From NCBI RefSeq assembly GCF_005924265.1, contig NZ_VCLB01000009.1:62001-126000 (forward strand): a stretch of 64,000 nucleotides of DNA, written 5' to 3'. Made by a program: the position numbers and the translations under genes. The stretch's first letter is position 1. Each line of letters opens with the position of its first letter. Below the pieces are notes generated by a model that saw only the letters and a list, made by a program, of their open reading frames with translations, ran no database searches and had not been told where the DNA came from. Positions 19,275 through 27,506 of this stretch are shown piece after piece. Source of the DNA: Martelella lutilitoris. Its GTDB lineage: Bacteria; Pseudomonadota; Alphaproteobacteria; Rhizobiales; Rhizobiaceae.

Positions 19275-20285
19275 CTAAAGCCTGCGCGAGACCGGCAGGA
19301 CCGAGAGATTGCCCAAGGCTGACTGCAGCGCGCCCCAGACGCCGCGGCGGTTGACGATCATGACGGCGATCGCGATCGCGCCCATGGCCATCAGATACCA
19401 GGTGCCCCAGTCGGCGGCGATCCAGCGCAGCAGGAAGAACAGCACCGTGCCGATGATCGGTCCTTCGATGGAACCGAGCCCGCCGATGACGACGATGAAG
19501 ATGACGAAGGCCGTCCATTCATTGACGCTGAAGGCGGCATCGGGCGTGATTCTCAGCTTCTGCAGGAAGATGAAGGCGCCGGTCAGGCCCGTGTAGAAGG
19601 CGGCGAAGACATAGACCATGAATTTGACCGCCTCGACGCGCACGCCGACGCTTTCCGCTGCCGGCGCGCTGTCGCGGATCGCCGTCAGCGCCAGACCCCA
19701 GCGCGAGCGCAGAAGGCCCCACACGGCGGCGATGGAAACGACGCCGAGGCCAAAGGCGATGTAGTACATGATCATTTCGCGGGCAAAGCGGTCGGCCGAA
19801 AGCGAGCGGACAATTGCAACCGGCAGCGATATCCCCGATCCCCCGCCGAGCGCGCCGATCTGCGCCATGGAAAGCCGGAAGACCTCGGCGATCACCCAGG
19901 TGCCGATGGCGAAATAGGCGCCCTTCAGACGGAAGGCGACCCAGCCTGTCGGCACCGCGATGACGGCCGTGGCGATGGCTGCCGCCGGGATGGCGACGAG
20001 CAGCGGCACGTTCAGGAACATGGCAAGCGCGAAGAACAGGTAGCCGCCGAGCCCGACGAACGCCTGCTGACCGACTGAGATCAGCCCGGTATAGCCCGCA
20101 AGCAGGTTCCACATCTGGGCAAGCGCCAGAAGGCTGAAGGCCTCCATCAAAAGCCGCATGCCCGCAGGCCCGGTCCACAGCGGCGCGACGGCAAGCAGAA
20201 CGAGCGCTGCCGCCAGAACCGTGCGCAGGCCGGGCGAGACGAAATCGCGCGAGACGGGCGGCGCGGTCGGAACGGAAAGGGTCAT
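19275..20285 (-). CDS. livM: Branched-chain-type ABC transporter permease LivM
   Basis: This 336-residue integral membrane protein has about nine hydrophobic helices and the LivM marks AGYTGLISVGQQAFVGLGGY and FRLKGAYFAIGTWVIAEVFR, with the EAA-like GGLGSIEGPIIGTVLF loop near the C-terminus. It pairs with LivH to form the membrane channel of a HAAT-family importer. It is the last gene of the leftward cluster gntR-prx-livK-G-F-H-M, whose divergent partner is the catechol meta-pathway operon, so an aromatic compound or its side-chain acid is a more likely substrate than leucine; that is inference. Confidence 0.92.
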   Translation of the reverse strand: MTLSVPTAPPVSRDFVSPGLRTVLAAALVLLAVAPLWTGPAGMRLLMEAFSLLALAQMWNLLAGYTGLISVGQQAFVGLGGYLFFALAMFLNVPLLVAIPAAAIATAVIAVPTGWVAFRLKGAYFAIGTWVIAEVFRLSMAQIGALGGGSGISLPVAIVRSLSADRFAREMIMYYIAFGLGVVSIAAVWGLLRSRWGLALTAIRDSAPAAESVGVRVEAVKFMVYVFAAFYTGLTGAFIFLQKLRITPDAAFSVNEWTAFVIFIVVIGGLGSIEGPIIGTVLFFLLRWIAADWGTWYLMAMGAIAIAVMIVNRRGVWGALQSALGNLSVLPVSRRL

Positions 20286-20294
20286 CGGCTCACC

Positions 20295-21155
20295 TCACAT
20301 TTTCGGAAACAGGCCGCGCGGCCGCACGACGAGAAGGGCGAGGAACACGAGATGCCCCGCCAGGATCTGGTAGCCGGCGTCGATCTGGGCGCCGACCGTC
20401 TGGGCGATGCCGAGAATGATGCCGCCGGCAAGCGTGCCCCAGAGGCTGCCGAGACCGCCGATGATCACCGCCTCGAAGGCGAAGATCAGGCGCGCCGGGC
20501 CGGCCGACGGATCGAAATTGGTTTTCATCGCCAGGAAAATGCCGGCCACGCCGACGACAACGCTCGCCATCATCGTCGCCAGCGCGAAGATATGGGCGTT
20601 CTTCGCGCCCATCAGCGGCACGATTTCCGGGTCATCGGAGGTGGCGCGCAAGAGCCTGCCGAGCGATGTGCGATAGAAGATGAACTGCAGGATGGCGATC
20701 ACCGCCACCGCCGCCGCGAACATCATGAGCGGCAGATAGCCGACGGCAAGGCCACCGCCGAGCGACAGGCTGCCGGTGTCGAACCCGCCGGTGGCAAGCC
20801 GCTGGCTGTCGGCGGAAAAGATCTCCAGAAGCGCGTTCTGGATGATGATCGACATGCCGAAGGTCACCAGGATCGGGGGAAGAATGTCCTTGCCCAGCAT
20901 GCGGTTTAAGAGAACGCGCTGGTTGAGGTAACCGGCAGCCCCCAAAATGGCGAGAACCGCGACCGCGGCGATCGCCGGATGGATCGCCCAGCCGGCGACG
21001 AAGGCGACCATGAGATAGGCCGCCGTGACGATGAAATCGCCATGGGCGATGTTGATGAAGCGCATGACGCCGAACATCAGGCTGAGGCCTGCGGCAAAGA
21101 GCGCATAGAGGCCGCCGAGGAGGACGCCCTGCAGCACAGCGTTGACGAAAACCAT
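20295..21155 (-). CDS. livH: Branched-chain-type ABC transporter permease LivH
   Basis: This 286-residue permease has eight or so transmembrane segments and LivH features: GGLYALFAAGLSLMFGVMRFINIAHGDF at the N-terminus, and the conserved IGGLGSLWGTLAGGIILG loop. A run of two ATGs (21158, 21155) follows GGAGG; the second gives the better seven-base spacing and was chosen. The first ATG overlaps the livF stop as ATGA, so translation is coupled. It acts with LivM, LivG, LivF and the binding protein at 22749-24026. Confidence 0.92.
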   Translation of the reverse strand: MVFVNAVLQGVLLGGLYALFAAGLSLMFGVMRFINIAHGDFIVTAAYLMVAFVAGWAIHPAIAAVAVLAILGAAGYLNQRVLLNRMLGKDILPPILVTFGMSIIIQNALLEIFSADSQRLATGGFDTGSLSLGGGLAVGYLPLMMFAAAVAVIAILQFIFYRTSLGRLLRATSDDPEIVPLMGAKNAHIFALATMMASVVVGVAGIFLAMKTNFDPSAGPARLIFAFEAVIIGGLGSLWGTLAGGIILGIAQTVGAQIDAGYQILAGHLVFLALLVVRPRGLFPKM

Positions 21156-21877
21156 CATGAAGCCTCCTTCAGATCGGACGCGCCGAAATAGGCGGCGGCG
21201 ATTTCCTTGCGGGTGAGCGAGGCGGGCGTACCCGTCAGCGTCACCCTGCCCTCCATCAGGCAATAGACCCGGTCGGCGACGGCAAGCGCCTGCCCGACAT
21301 CCTGCTCGACGACGAGCACCGACGCCCCCGAGGCGCGGATTTTCGGAAGGGCCCGGTAGATGTCGCGGATGATCTTCGGCGACAGGCCGAGGCTGATCTC
21401 GTCGCAGAGCAGAAGCACCGGGTTCGACATCAGCGCCCGGCCGATCGCGACCATCTGCTGCTGCCCGCCGGATAGCGCCGTGCCGGGATTTTTCCGTTTC
21501 TCAACGAGATCGGGAAACAGATCATAGACCGCCTCGAGGTTCCAGGCGCCCTTGCGCCCGCCTGCGGCCCCGATCAAGAGGTTTTCCTCGACCGAGAGCG
21601 AGGGGAAGAGCCTGCGCCCCTCGGGCACAAGCGCAATGCCGGCGCGATGGATGCGATCGGCCCGCCAGCCCGCTATGGCCTCGCCGTTGAAGGAGAGCGC
21701 CTTAACGTGCGACGGAACCAGGCCGGTCAGCGCCTTGAGGAAGGTGGATTTTCCAGCGCCATTGGCGCCGATCAGCGCCACAGCCTCACCTTCGCCAACC
21801 GAGATATCGACGCCGAACAGCGCCTGGAAATCACCGTAGAAGGCTTCAAGCCCCTTTGCTTCAAGCAGTTTCGTCAT
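21155..21877 (-). CDS. livF: Branched-chain-type ABC transporter ATPase LivF
   Basis: This 240-residue ATPase has Walker A GANGAGKST, signature LSGGQQQMVAIGRAL, Walker B LLLCDEISLGLSP, and the LivF N-terminus LLEAKGLEAFYGDFQALFGVD. Start at 21877 (MTKLLEAKG) overlaps the end of livG by 17 bases, as is common in liv operons. An upstream extension in the open frame to 21961 is a shadow of livG. Confidence 0.93.
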   Translation of the reverse strand: MTKLLEAKGLEAFYGDFQALFGVDISVGEGEAVALIGANGAGKSTFLKALTGLVPSHVKALSFNGEAIAGWRADRIHRAGIALVPEGRRLFPSLSVEENLLIGAAGGRKGAWNLEAVYDLFPDLVEKRKNPGTALSGGQQQMVAIGRALMSNPVLLLCDEISLGLSPKIIRDIYRALPKIRASGASVLVVEQDVGQALAVADRVYCLMEGRVTLTGTPASLTRKEIAAAYFGASDLKEAS

Positions 21878-22595
21878 CAACGGCAATCCCCATGTAGATT
21901 TCCTGAACCAGCGGATCGGCCATGACGGCGGCGGGCTTGCCATCGGCGACGATGCGGCCAAAATCGATGACGATCAGCCGCTCGACCACCGCCGTCAGCG
22001 CATGCACAACATGCTCGATCCAGATGATGGACACGCCCGCATCGCGAATGCCGCAGACCGTTTCGACGAGATCATGACACTCCGCCTCCGTCAGCCCGCC
22101 GGCGATCTCGTCGAGCAACAGAAGCTTCGGTCCGGAGGCAAGCGCACGGGCAAGCTCCAGCCGCTTGCGCTCCAGAAGCGTCAGGCTGCCGGCCGGCCGG
22201 TTGGCCTCGCCCATCAGCCCGGTGCGCTCGAGAATCTCGGCGCAGACCTCCCTGCCCCCGCCGCTTCCCGGCGCGCCGAAGGCGGCGGCCACCAGCAGGT
22301 TTTCGTAGACGCTCATGCCGGTGAAGGGGTGCGGGATCTGGAACGAGCGGGCAATGCCCATGCGGCAGCGCTCGGCGGCGCTCTTGCGGGTGACGTCGCG
22401 GCCCTCGAAGAAGATGGCGCCCGACGACGGCGACAACGCGCCGCCGATCAGGTTGAACAGCGTCGACTTGCCGGCGCCGTTCGGGCCGATGATGCCGAGC
22501 GCCTGGCCTTCCGGCAGGTCGAAGGCGACATTGTCGGCGACCGTCAGCGCGCCGAAATGCTTGTTGACGCCCGAAAGCGAAAGGATCGTCGTCAT
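21861..22595 (-). CDS. livG: Branched-chain-type ABC transporter ATPase LivG
   Basis: This 244-residue ATPase has Walker A GPNGAGKST, signature LTLLERKRLELARAL (the LivG variant of LSGGQ), and Walker B LLLLDEIAGGL, with the LivG N-terminus LSGVNKHFGALTVADNVAF. GGGAGAG lies six bases before the ATG. It is separated from the binding-protein gene upstream by about 150 bases that hold a RIME element, which may change the ratio of binding protein to transporter mRNA. Confidence 0.93.
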   Translation of the reverse strand: MTTILSLSGVNKHFGALTVADNVAFDLPEGQALGIIGPNGAGKSTLFNLIGGALSPSSGAIFFEGRDVTRKSAAERCRMGIARSFQIPHPFTGMSVYENLLVAAAFGAPGSGGGREVCAEILERTGLMGEANRPAGSLTLLERKRLELARALASGPKLLLLDEIAGGLTEAECHDLVETVCGIRDAGVSIIWIEHVVHALTAVVERLIVIDFGRIVADGKPAAVMADPLVQEIYMGIAVDDETA

Positions 22596-22645
22596 GAAAA
22601 CTCTCCCGGCGGGGTCCGGAGCGGGCGCGCCCCGGACCGCACGCT

Positions 22646-22752
22646 TTGGAGCGCCGTGCGTCCATTCGGATGCGCAAGGGACGCTCTATCGTGTTGAAAC
22701 GACGCATCGTGCTTTTCGAAAATCGATTCCGATTTTCGGGCCGATGCGCTAG
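22646..22752. repeat. RIME1-like element, copy 2 (inverted orientation)
   Basis: A 107-bp element in opposite orientation to copy 1, ending GATTTTCGGGCCGATGCGCTAG on the plus strand; the outer left end is degenerate (TTGGAGCG instead of CTAGAGCG). It lies between livK and livG. Its terminal CTA (22749-22751) is the TAG stop of the binding-protein gene. Confidence 0.87.
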
Positions 22753-24026
22753 CCGATCGGCTTCATTGTGCCCGTGAGCGGGATTTCCGGATGGTCCTTG
22801 TTCTCGACGATCTCGAGAACCGGCTTGTCGCCGTCCATGTGCCACTGGCCGCCGACCAGCGGCGTCTTGGCGACATTGGGAACCGGACCCTTGGAGAAAT
22901 CGATCGGGCCGACAATGGAGTTGTAATTGGTCGCCGCGATCGCCCTTGCGATCGAATCCGGATCGGAGATGTCTTCGGTGCGCTTCAACGAATCGACCAC
23001 GACCTCGAACAAAGCGTGCTTGAAGCCGAGCGGCATGGTCCAGGGATTGCCGGTCGCCTGCTCGTAGGCCTTGGCAAGCTCGGCCGATGACTGGCCGGTG
23101 AAGCCGGACGAGAACGGATGATAGGGCGACCACCAGACCTCCACCGAAAGACCGTCAGCGCGCTGGCCGAGACCGGCGACAGCCTGCGGAAACTCGGTGG
23201 CCTTGGCGACATTGACGACCTTCGGGGCAAAGCCCTGCTGGGCGGCTTGGGTCCAGAAGGTGGTGAAATCCGGCGGCACGACAACGCCGGTGACAATTTC
23301 CACGCCGGCATTCTTGAAAGCGGAAATCTGCGCGGAAAAATCGTCGGAGCCGGACTGGAAGCGGCCAGGATCGACGAGCGAATAGCCGCGCTTTTCCATG
23401 ACCGGCGGGAAGCCCACCGTCTTGTCGCTCCAGCCGTTGCCGTCCGGATCATTCGGCCAAAGCGCGCCGACAACCTTGTTGGTCGGCACCGCGTCCCACA
23501 TGTTGATGAAGGTGGAGATGACGTCCTCAAGCCCCCAGAAGAAGTGGTAGGTGTACTGGAAGCCGACCTTGGGGTCGCCCTGCCGGCCGAAGAAATGCGG
23601 CTGCCAGGGCGTATCATTGGTCACGCAGGGCACGCCGTTGAGCTCGGCCTGGTCGGCCACCGGGTTGGTGGTGTCGGGCGTCGAGGCGGCGCAGAGAATG
23701 TCCACCTGGTCGCTGAAAATAAGGTCCTGAGCGACCGACGAGGCGCGGTTCGAACTCGACTGGCTGTCCTTGACGATGATCTCCACGGGATGTTTCGTGC
23801 CGTTGATCATCAGCCCGTCAGCAAGGCCCTTGGAGAACTGCTCGATGGTGAAGCGATCCGGCTCGGCGAAGATGGCGAGCGGTCCGGTTTCCGGCGAGAC
23901 GAAGCCGATCTTGATCGTCTTCGCCGCCGCAATCGCCGGCATGGCGAGTCCGCCGGTCGCGGCGAGCGTTCCGGCCACGCCCGTGGTCTTGATGAACGTC
24001 CTGCGCGTGATGAATTTTCTGGACAT
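22749..24026 (-). CDS. livK: Branched-chain/aromatic-type ABC transporter substrate-binding protein, Tat signal
   Basis: This 425-residue periplasmic protein starts MSRKFITRRTFIKTTG, a twin-arginine (RRTFIK) signal, then TIKIGFVSPETGPLAIF, the start of the peripheral-binding-protein fold for LivJ/LivK-like receptors. GGAGG precedes the ATG at 24026. Members of this subgroup commonly bind aromatic acids, amides or branched amino acids. The neighbouring meta-cleavage operon suggests the ligand is an aromatic compound degraded via catechol. A Tat signal on a Liv-type receptor is common in rhizobia. The stop codon TAG is supplied by a RIME element. Confidence 0.9.
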   Translation of the reverse strand: MSRKFITRRTFIKTTGVAGTLAATGGLAMPAIAAAKTIKIGFVSPETGPLAIFAEPDRFTIEQFSKGLADGLMINGTKHPVEIIVKDSQSSSNRASSVAQDLIFSDQVDILCAASTPDTTNPVADQAELNGVPCVTNDTPWQPHFFGRQGDPKVGFQYTYHFFWGLEDVISTFINMWDAVPTNKVVGALWPNDPDGNGWSDKTVGFPPVMEKRGYSLVDPGRFQSGSDDFSAQISAFKNAGVEIVTGVVVPPDFTTFWTQAAQQGFAPKVVNVAKATEFPQAVAGLGQRADGLSVEVWWSPYHPFSSGFTGQSSAELAKAYEQATGNPWTMPLGFKHALFEVVVDSLKRTEDISDPDSIARAIAATNYNSIVGPIDFSKGPVPNVAKTPLVGGQWHMDGDKPVLEIVENKDHPEIPLTGTMKPIG

Positions 24027-24280
24027 GGGGTTTCCTCCTCCTGAACGTCCTGTCGTGCACGAACCCGCTTTTCGGCACAGCCTCACCCATTCCGCGCGCG
24101 ACAGGCGTGCGCGGATCAAACGAAACCGGCTCGGAAAAGGTGTTTGTTCAAATACCGCCGGCGACCTCCCGCTCGCCGACGCGCCTCGCTCTGGGCGGAC
24201 GCCGTCCGGTCGCACAAAAGCGTCGGCACGGCTCGTTTCGTCCGCGTGTTCCTGACAGGGCCGAAACGGTTCCCTTCAGG

Positions 24281-24814
24281 CTATTTTCCCGTTTCTCCCG
24301 CTCCCCTTTCGGGGAATTTCCTCAGCGTGTTCTCGATGCCGCGCAGCGTGTTCGTCACGTCGGCCCAGAGATTGGGCCCGCTCTGGATCGCCACCGCGCC
24401 GATCACATTGTCCTGCTTCACCCAGATCTGCGCCGGCTCGAATGTGAGCGCCGGGGCCTCCGGCTCGCCGCTGTCGCGCGTGACATAAAGCCCGAAGGCT
24501 TCAGCAATCGCCGCGACATCCAGCGAATGGGCGAGCGGCAGGCGAATGAGTTGCATCTCCTCCTTCAGCCGCTCCGTCTCGGCCCGTCCGTCGGCCGATG
24601 CGGCGATCAGGCGAATGCCGCGAATGGCGAAATCGCCGATCCGGTCGTCAAGCTCCTTCAGCGCGTTGCGCGTCCACTTGCAGTGACGACCGCGATGAAA
24701 GGCGATGTATGTGCCGCCTTCCGGCGCGTCCACCGCAAGATCAAACAGACCGTGCGAGACGGTTTCGCACCGCAATGAGGGAGCCTCGATACCCGGAACA
24801 AGCCGCGCAATCAT
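24281..24814 (-). CDS. Peroxiredoxin-like (AhpC/TSA-type) protein
   Basis: The 177-residue product resembles the peroxiredoxin-like branch of the thioredoxin superfamily: IAFHRGRHCKWTRNALKELDDR places Cys-45 where the peroxidatic cysteine sits, followed by the charged helix. A separate resolving cysteine is not evident; Cys-16 is the only other cysteine. GAGG lies seven bases before the ATG. The gene begins ten bases after gntR and is followed by the binding protein, so it is part of the transport operon. It might protect the oxygen-sensitive iron of catechol 2,3-dioxygenase or a redox step of uptake; both are guesses. Confidence 0.65.
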   Translation of the reverse strand: MIARLVPGIEAPSLRCETVSHGLFDLAVDAPEGGTYIAFHRGRHCKWTRNALKELDDRIGDFAIRGIRLIAASADGRAETERLKEEMQLIRLPLAHSLDVAAIAEAFGLYVTRDSGEPEAPALTFEPAQIWVKQDNVIGAVAIQSGPNLWADVTNTLRGIENTLRKFPERGAGETGK

Positions 24815-24823
24815 GGCCGGGCC

Positions 24824-25540
24824 TCACGCGGTAAGCTTCATCTCCGCAAGCCGCGCCTCGATTTCGGGTACGGTGCGGAAAATATGGTCGGCGGTCAGCT
24901 TCTCGGCGCGCGCCGCATCGCGGGCGATCACAGCCTCGAAGATCGCCTGGTGCTCGCCGCGGACGTCGCGCGGAATGCATCGTTTCTGCGCGAACGAGAT
25001 CTGCAGATAGCGGACGGAATGGCTGTAGAGCATGGACCGGCAGTTCAGCAGCCAGACATTGGTGCAGGCCGCCGTCATCGCGTCATGGAAGGCGCGGTTG
25101 CGCTTTTCCCAATCGCTGACCAGTTCATCCTCGCGGCCGACGGCTTCGGTTTCCAGCTTGGCAAGCCGATGATGGGCAGCAACGAAGGCGCTTTCCCAGT
25201 CGTCATCGCCCGTCTCGATCGAGTGGCGCACCGCACGGGCCTCAAGCAGCGCCCGCATCTCGACGATAGACTTGAAATCCTCGATCGAAATGGTCGCGGC
25301 GCGAAAGCCGCGCTGACCCTCGGTGGTCACCAGATTCTCGGCCAGGAGCCGCGACAACGCCTCGCGAACGGTCGAAGAGCCGACCCCGAAGGTCGCGCGC
25401 AGATCCTCGACGCGCATCCGGCTTTCCGGCGGGATCTCGCCACAGAGAATCGCCCGGCGCAGCGCTTCGTAGACGAGTTCGATCGTCGTTCGGCTGCCCG
25501 ATGTGGCGCTGATTTCCTCGACCTTCTTCAGATGTGTCAC
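24824..25540 (-). CDS. GntR/FadR (FCD) family transcriptional regulator
   Basis: This 238-residue regulator has a GntR winged helix (VYEALRRAILCGEIPPESRMRVEDLRATFGVGSSTVREALSRLLAE region) and a C-terminal FCD ligand domain with likely metal ligands in FHDAMTAAC and HQAIFEAVIARDAARAEKL. GTG at 25540 is preferred because GGAGAGG sits directly upstream; ATG 25588 is the alternative but has no good ribosome site. It heads the leftward operon and faces the catechol meta-pathway operon; two inverted repeats between them fit its binding sites, so it probably represses both until a pathway intermediate binds. Confidence 0.88.
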   Translation of the reverse strand: MTHLKKVEEISATSGSRTTIELVYEALRRAILCGEIPPESRMRVEDLRATFGVGSSTVREALSRLLAENLVTTEGQRGFRAATISIEDFKSIVEMRALLEARAVRHSIETGDDDWESAFVAAHHRLAKLETEAVGREDELVSDWEKRNRAFHDAMTAACTNVWLLNCRSMLYSHSVRYLQISFAQKRCIPRDVRGEHQAIFEAVIARDAARAEKLTADHIFRTVPEIEARLAEMKLTA

Positions 25541-25604
25541 GACCTCTCCGTTCCTTGCGGCGTGCTTGTCTTTTTCAATGCTTAACATAACGACGGTCAA
25601 AAAC

Positions 25605-25629
25605 AACGATAAAATTACAAAATATCGTT
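25605..25629. promoter_or_regulatory. Probable GntR operator 1
   Basis: AACGATA (25605-25611) and TATCGTT (25623-25629) are perfect 7-bp arms separated by 11 bases. Spacing and half-site (ATCGTT followed by a T-run) match operator 2 forty-five bases away, and both lie in the shared region between gntR and the xylT-like gene. Binding by the adjacent GntR protein is inference. Confidence 0.55.
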
Positions 25630-25649
25630 TTTAATCTTCATTTATCCAA

Positions 25650-25680
25650 AATCTCGTTTTTATGTTTGACAAACGAGATT
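25650..25680. promoter_or_regulatory. Probable GntR operator 2 overlapping a -35 box
   Basis: AATCTCGTTT (25650-25659) and AAACGAGATT (25671-25680) are perfect 10-bp arms with an 11-base spacer. TTGACA at 25666-25671 lies in the spacer and right arm and is a likely -35 of the rightward catabolic operon, although no strong -10 was seen. Occupancy would block RNA polymerase. Right half-sites of both operators share the form AAATNTCGTTTTTA. Confidence 0.62.
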
Positions 25681-25725
25681 GCCGGGCGCAGTGTCTGACC
25701 ATCGGTTTCGACTGCGGGAGGAGAG

Positions 25726-26091
25726 ATGACCGAAAGCAATGACAGGAAAGAACACACGATCCGTATCGCCGGCCGTTCAAGGGCCTTTTCCTGCAGGGAC
25801 GGCGAACCGGTTCTGTTTTCGATCGAACGGGCGACATCGTCGCATGAGCGTCCGCCGGTCAGGATCGGCTGCCGTCGCGGCGGCTGCGGCGCCTGCCGGG
25901 TTCGGGTCATCTCCGGAAGCTATGAAACCTTGAAAATGAGCCGTTATCACGTTTCCGAGCAGGAGCAGGAGGAAGGCTATGCGCTTGCCTGCCGGCTCAT
26001 CGCCCGGAGCGATCTCGTGATTGAAACCGCCTATCGTCCGCCGCGTGCGCCGGACGAGACGCGAAACGAGAGACAACGGGAAGAAGTCTGA
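25726..26091 (+). CDS. xylT: XylT-like [2Fe-2S] plant-type ferredoxin
   Basis: This 121-residue ferredoxin has ligands C49-x4-C54-x2-C57 (GCRRGGCGACRVRV) and C89 (ALACR). Such ferredoxins (XylT, DmpQ, NahT) reduce the oxidised, inactive Fe(III) of catechol 2,3-dioxygenase and are encoded just before it, exactly as here. GGAGGAGAG precedes the ATG. It is longer than usual at the C-terminus by a basic, polar tail. It is the first gene of the meta-pathway operon, immediately after the operator region. Confidence 0.9.
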   Translation: MTESNDRKEHTIRIAGRSRAFSCRDGEPVLFSIERATSSHERPPVRIGCRRGGCGACRVRVISGSYETLKMSRYHVSEQEQEEGYALACRLIARSDLVIETAYRPPRAPDETRNERQREEV

Positions 26092-26115
26092 GAACAGGTA
26101 AGGAGGAACGCCAAA

Positions 26116-27036
26116 ATGTCTCAGGAAGGTCTGCTGCGCCCGGGCATCGCCCAGTTGCGCGTTCTCGACATGGACGAATCGATCACCCACTATGTGGACC
26201 GGCTCGGCCTCGAACTCGTGAGCAAGGAAGCCGACGGTCGCGTCTACCTGAAGGGGTATGACGAGTTCCACCGTCATTCGGTGGTGTTGCGCGAAGCCGA
26301 TCGCGCCGGCATCGATTACTTCGCCTTCAAGGCCGACAGCCAGGAAAGCGTCGACAATTTCCGCCGCCGTATCGAGGAATGGGGCCTGGCCGTGGATGAC
26401 GTGCCTGCCGGCGAACAGCCCGGCGTCGGTCCGCGCATCGGCTTCACCATCCCCTCCGGCCACCGCATCGAGCTTTTTGCCGACATGGAGCTTTCCGACA
26501 ACGGCCCGGACACACGCAACCCCTACACCTGGAAGACCGAGCCGCGCGGCATGCGCGCCCAGCGCATGGACCATTGCCTGCTCTACGGTCCGAATATCGA
26601 CCAGGTCGAGGAATTCTTCACCAAGGTGCTCGACTTCCATCTCCCCGAGCGCGTCGATCTTCCCGACGGCACGTTGGCGATCTGGATGACGGTGTCGAAC
26701 AAGGCGCACGACATCGCCTTCGTCAAGCATGAAGAACCCGGCAAGCTGCACCACCTGGCCTTCTTCCTGGAAGACTGGAACGCGATCGGCAATGCGGCCG
26801 ACATCATGACCCGCTACGACATGAGCCGCGACCTCGGCCCGACCCGACACGGCATTACCCGCGGCCAGACGATCTATTTCTTCGATCCGTCCGGCAACCG
26901 CAACGAGGTCTTCTCCGGTGGCTACACCGCCTACAAGGACCATCCGACCCGCATCTGGGATCACAACAATGTCGGTCGCGGCATCTTCTACTACGAGCGC
27001 CAGCTCAACGAAGCCTTCCTGTCGGTCGTGACCTGA
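26116..27036 (+). CDS. xylE: Catechol 2,3-dioxygenase
   Basis: This 306-residue extradiol dioxygenase opens catechol at the meta position to 2-hydroxymuconic semialdehyde. It has two vicinal-oxygen-chelate domains; the Fe(II) ligands are H153 (QRMDHCLLYGP), H213 (KLHHLAF) and E264 (GNRNEVF), matching the XylE spacing, and the signature GQTIYFFDPSGNRNEVF is intact. AAGGAGG lies before the ATG. It follows its ferredoxin by 24 bases and its stop overlaps the next start (TGATG). Active on catechol or an alkyl catechol; substrate range cannot be read from sequence. Confidence 0.96.
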   Translation: MSQEGLLRPGIAQLRVLDMDESITHYVDRLGLELVSKEADGRVYLKGYDEFHRHSVVLREADRAGIDYFAFKADSQESVDNFRRRIEEWGLAVDDVPAGEQPGVGPRIGFTIPSGHRIELFADMELSDNGPDTRNPYTWKTEPRGMRAQRMDHCLLYGPNIDQVEEFFTKVLDFHLPERVDLPDGTLAIWMTVSNKAHDIAFVKHEEPGKLHHLAFFLEDWNAIGNAADIMTRYDMSRDLGPTRHGITRGQTIYFFDPSGNRNEVFSGGYTAYKDHPTRIWDHNNVGRGIFYYERQLNEAFLSVVT

Positions 27037-27467
27037 TGGATGTCACCCGCACATCGCTGCGGCTGACCGCCGCCGCCGCCCACAAGGCCGTGGGCGCGGC
27101 GGTGGATAAGGCCATCGAACTCGGCGTCGCGGTCAATGCCTGCGTCGTCGATGCCGGCGGCAATCCCCTCGCCTTCCTGCGGGGAGACGGCGCCTTCCTG
27201 CCGTCCGGCAAGATCGCCCGCGACAAGGCCTATACGGCGGCGGGCTTCAACGCGGCGACGGGCGCCTTTTACGAGGCGCTTGCGGGGGAGCCGGCGGTTC
27301 TCGCCGGCATTACCGGCCAGCCGGGCGTTGCCGCCTTTCCCGGCGGCCTGCCGATCCGGGCGGACGGCGAACTCATCGGCGGCATCGGCGTTTCCGGCGC
27401 CTCGGCCGAAGAGGACGAGATTTGCGCCCGGGCCGGGCTCCAGGCGATCGGCCTCTCGGAGCAGTAG
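27036..27467 (+). CDS. HbpS/GlcG-like haem-binding domain protein
   Basis: This 143-residue protein is a GlcG/HbpS (DUF336) member: LTAAAAHKAVGAAVDKAIELGVAVNACVVDAGGNPLAFLRGDGAF and the later GITGQPGVAAFPGGLPIRADGELIGGIGVSG are the family's core. Members bind haem or small ligands and often sit in catabolic operons without a proven role. Its ATG overlaps the dioxygenase stop (TGATG), so it is translationally coupled. It may buffer iron or assist cofactor loading; that is inference. Confidence 0.85.
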   Translation: MDVTRTSLRLTAAAAHKAVGAAVDKAIELGVAVNACVVDAGGNPLAFLRGDGAFLPSGKIARDKAYTAAGFNAATGAFYEALAGEPAVLAGITGQPGVAAFPGGLPIRADGELIGGIGVSGASAEEDEICARAGLQAIGLSEQ

Positions 27468-27506
27468 AATTTACCAAGGGCTTGAAAAGCATAAAGGATC
27501 ACGATC

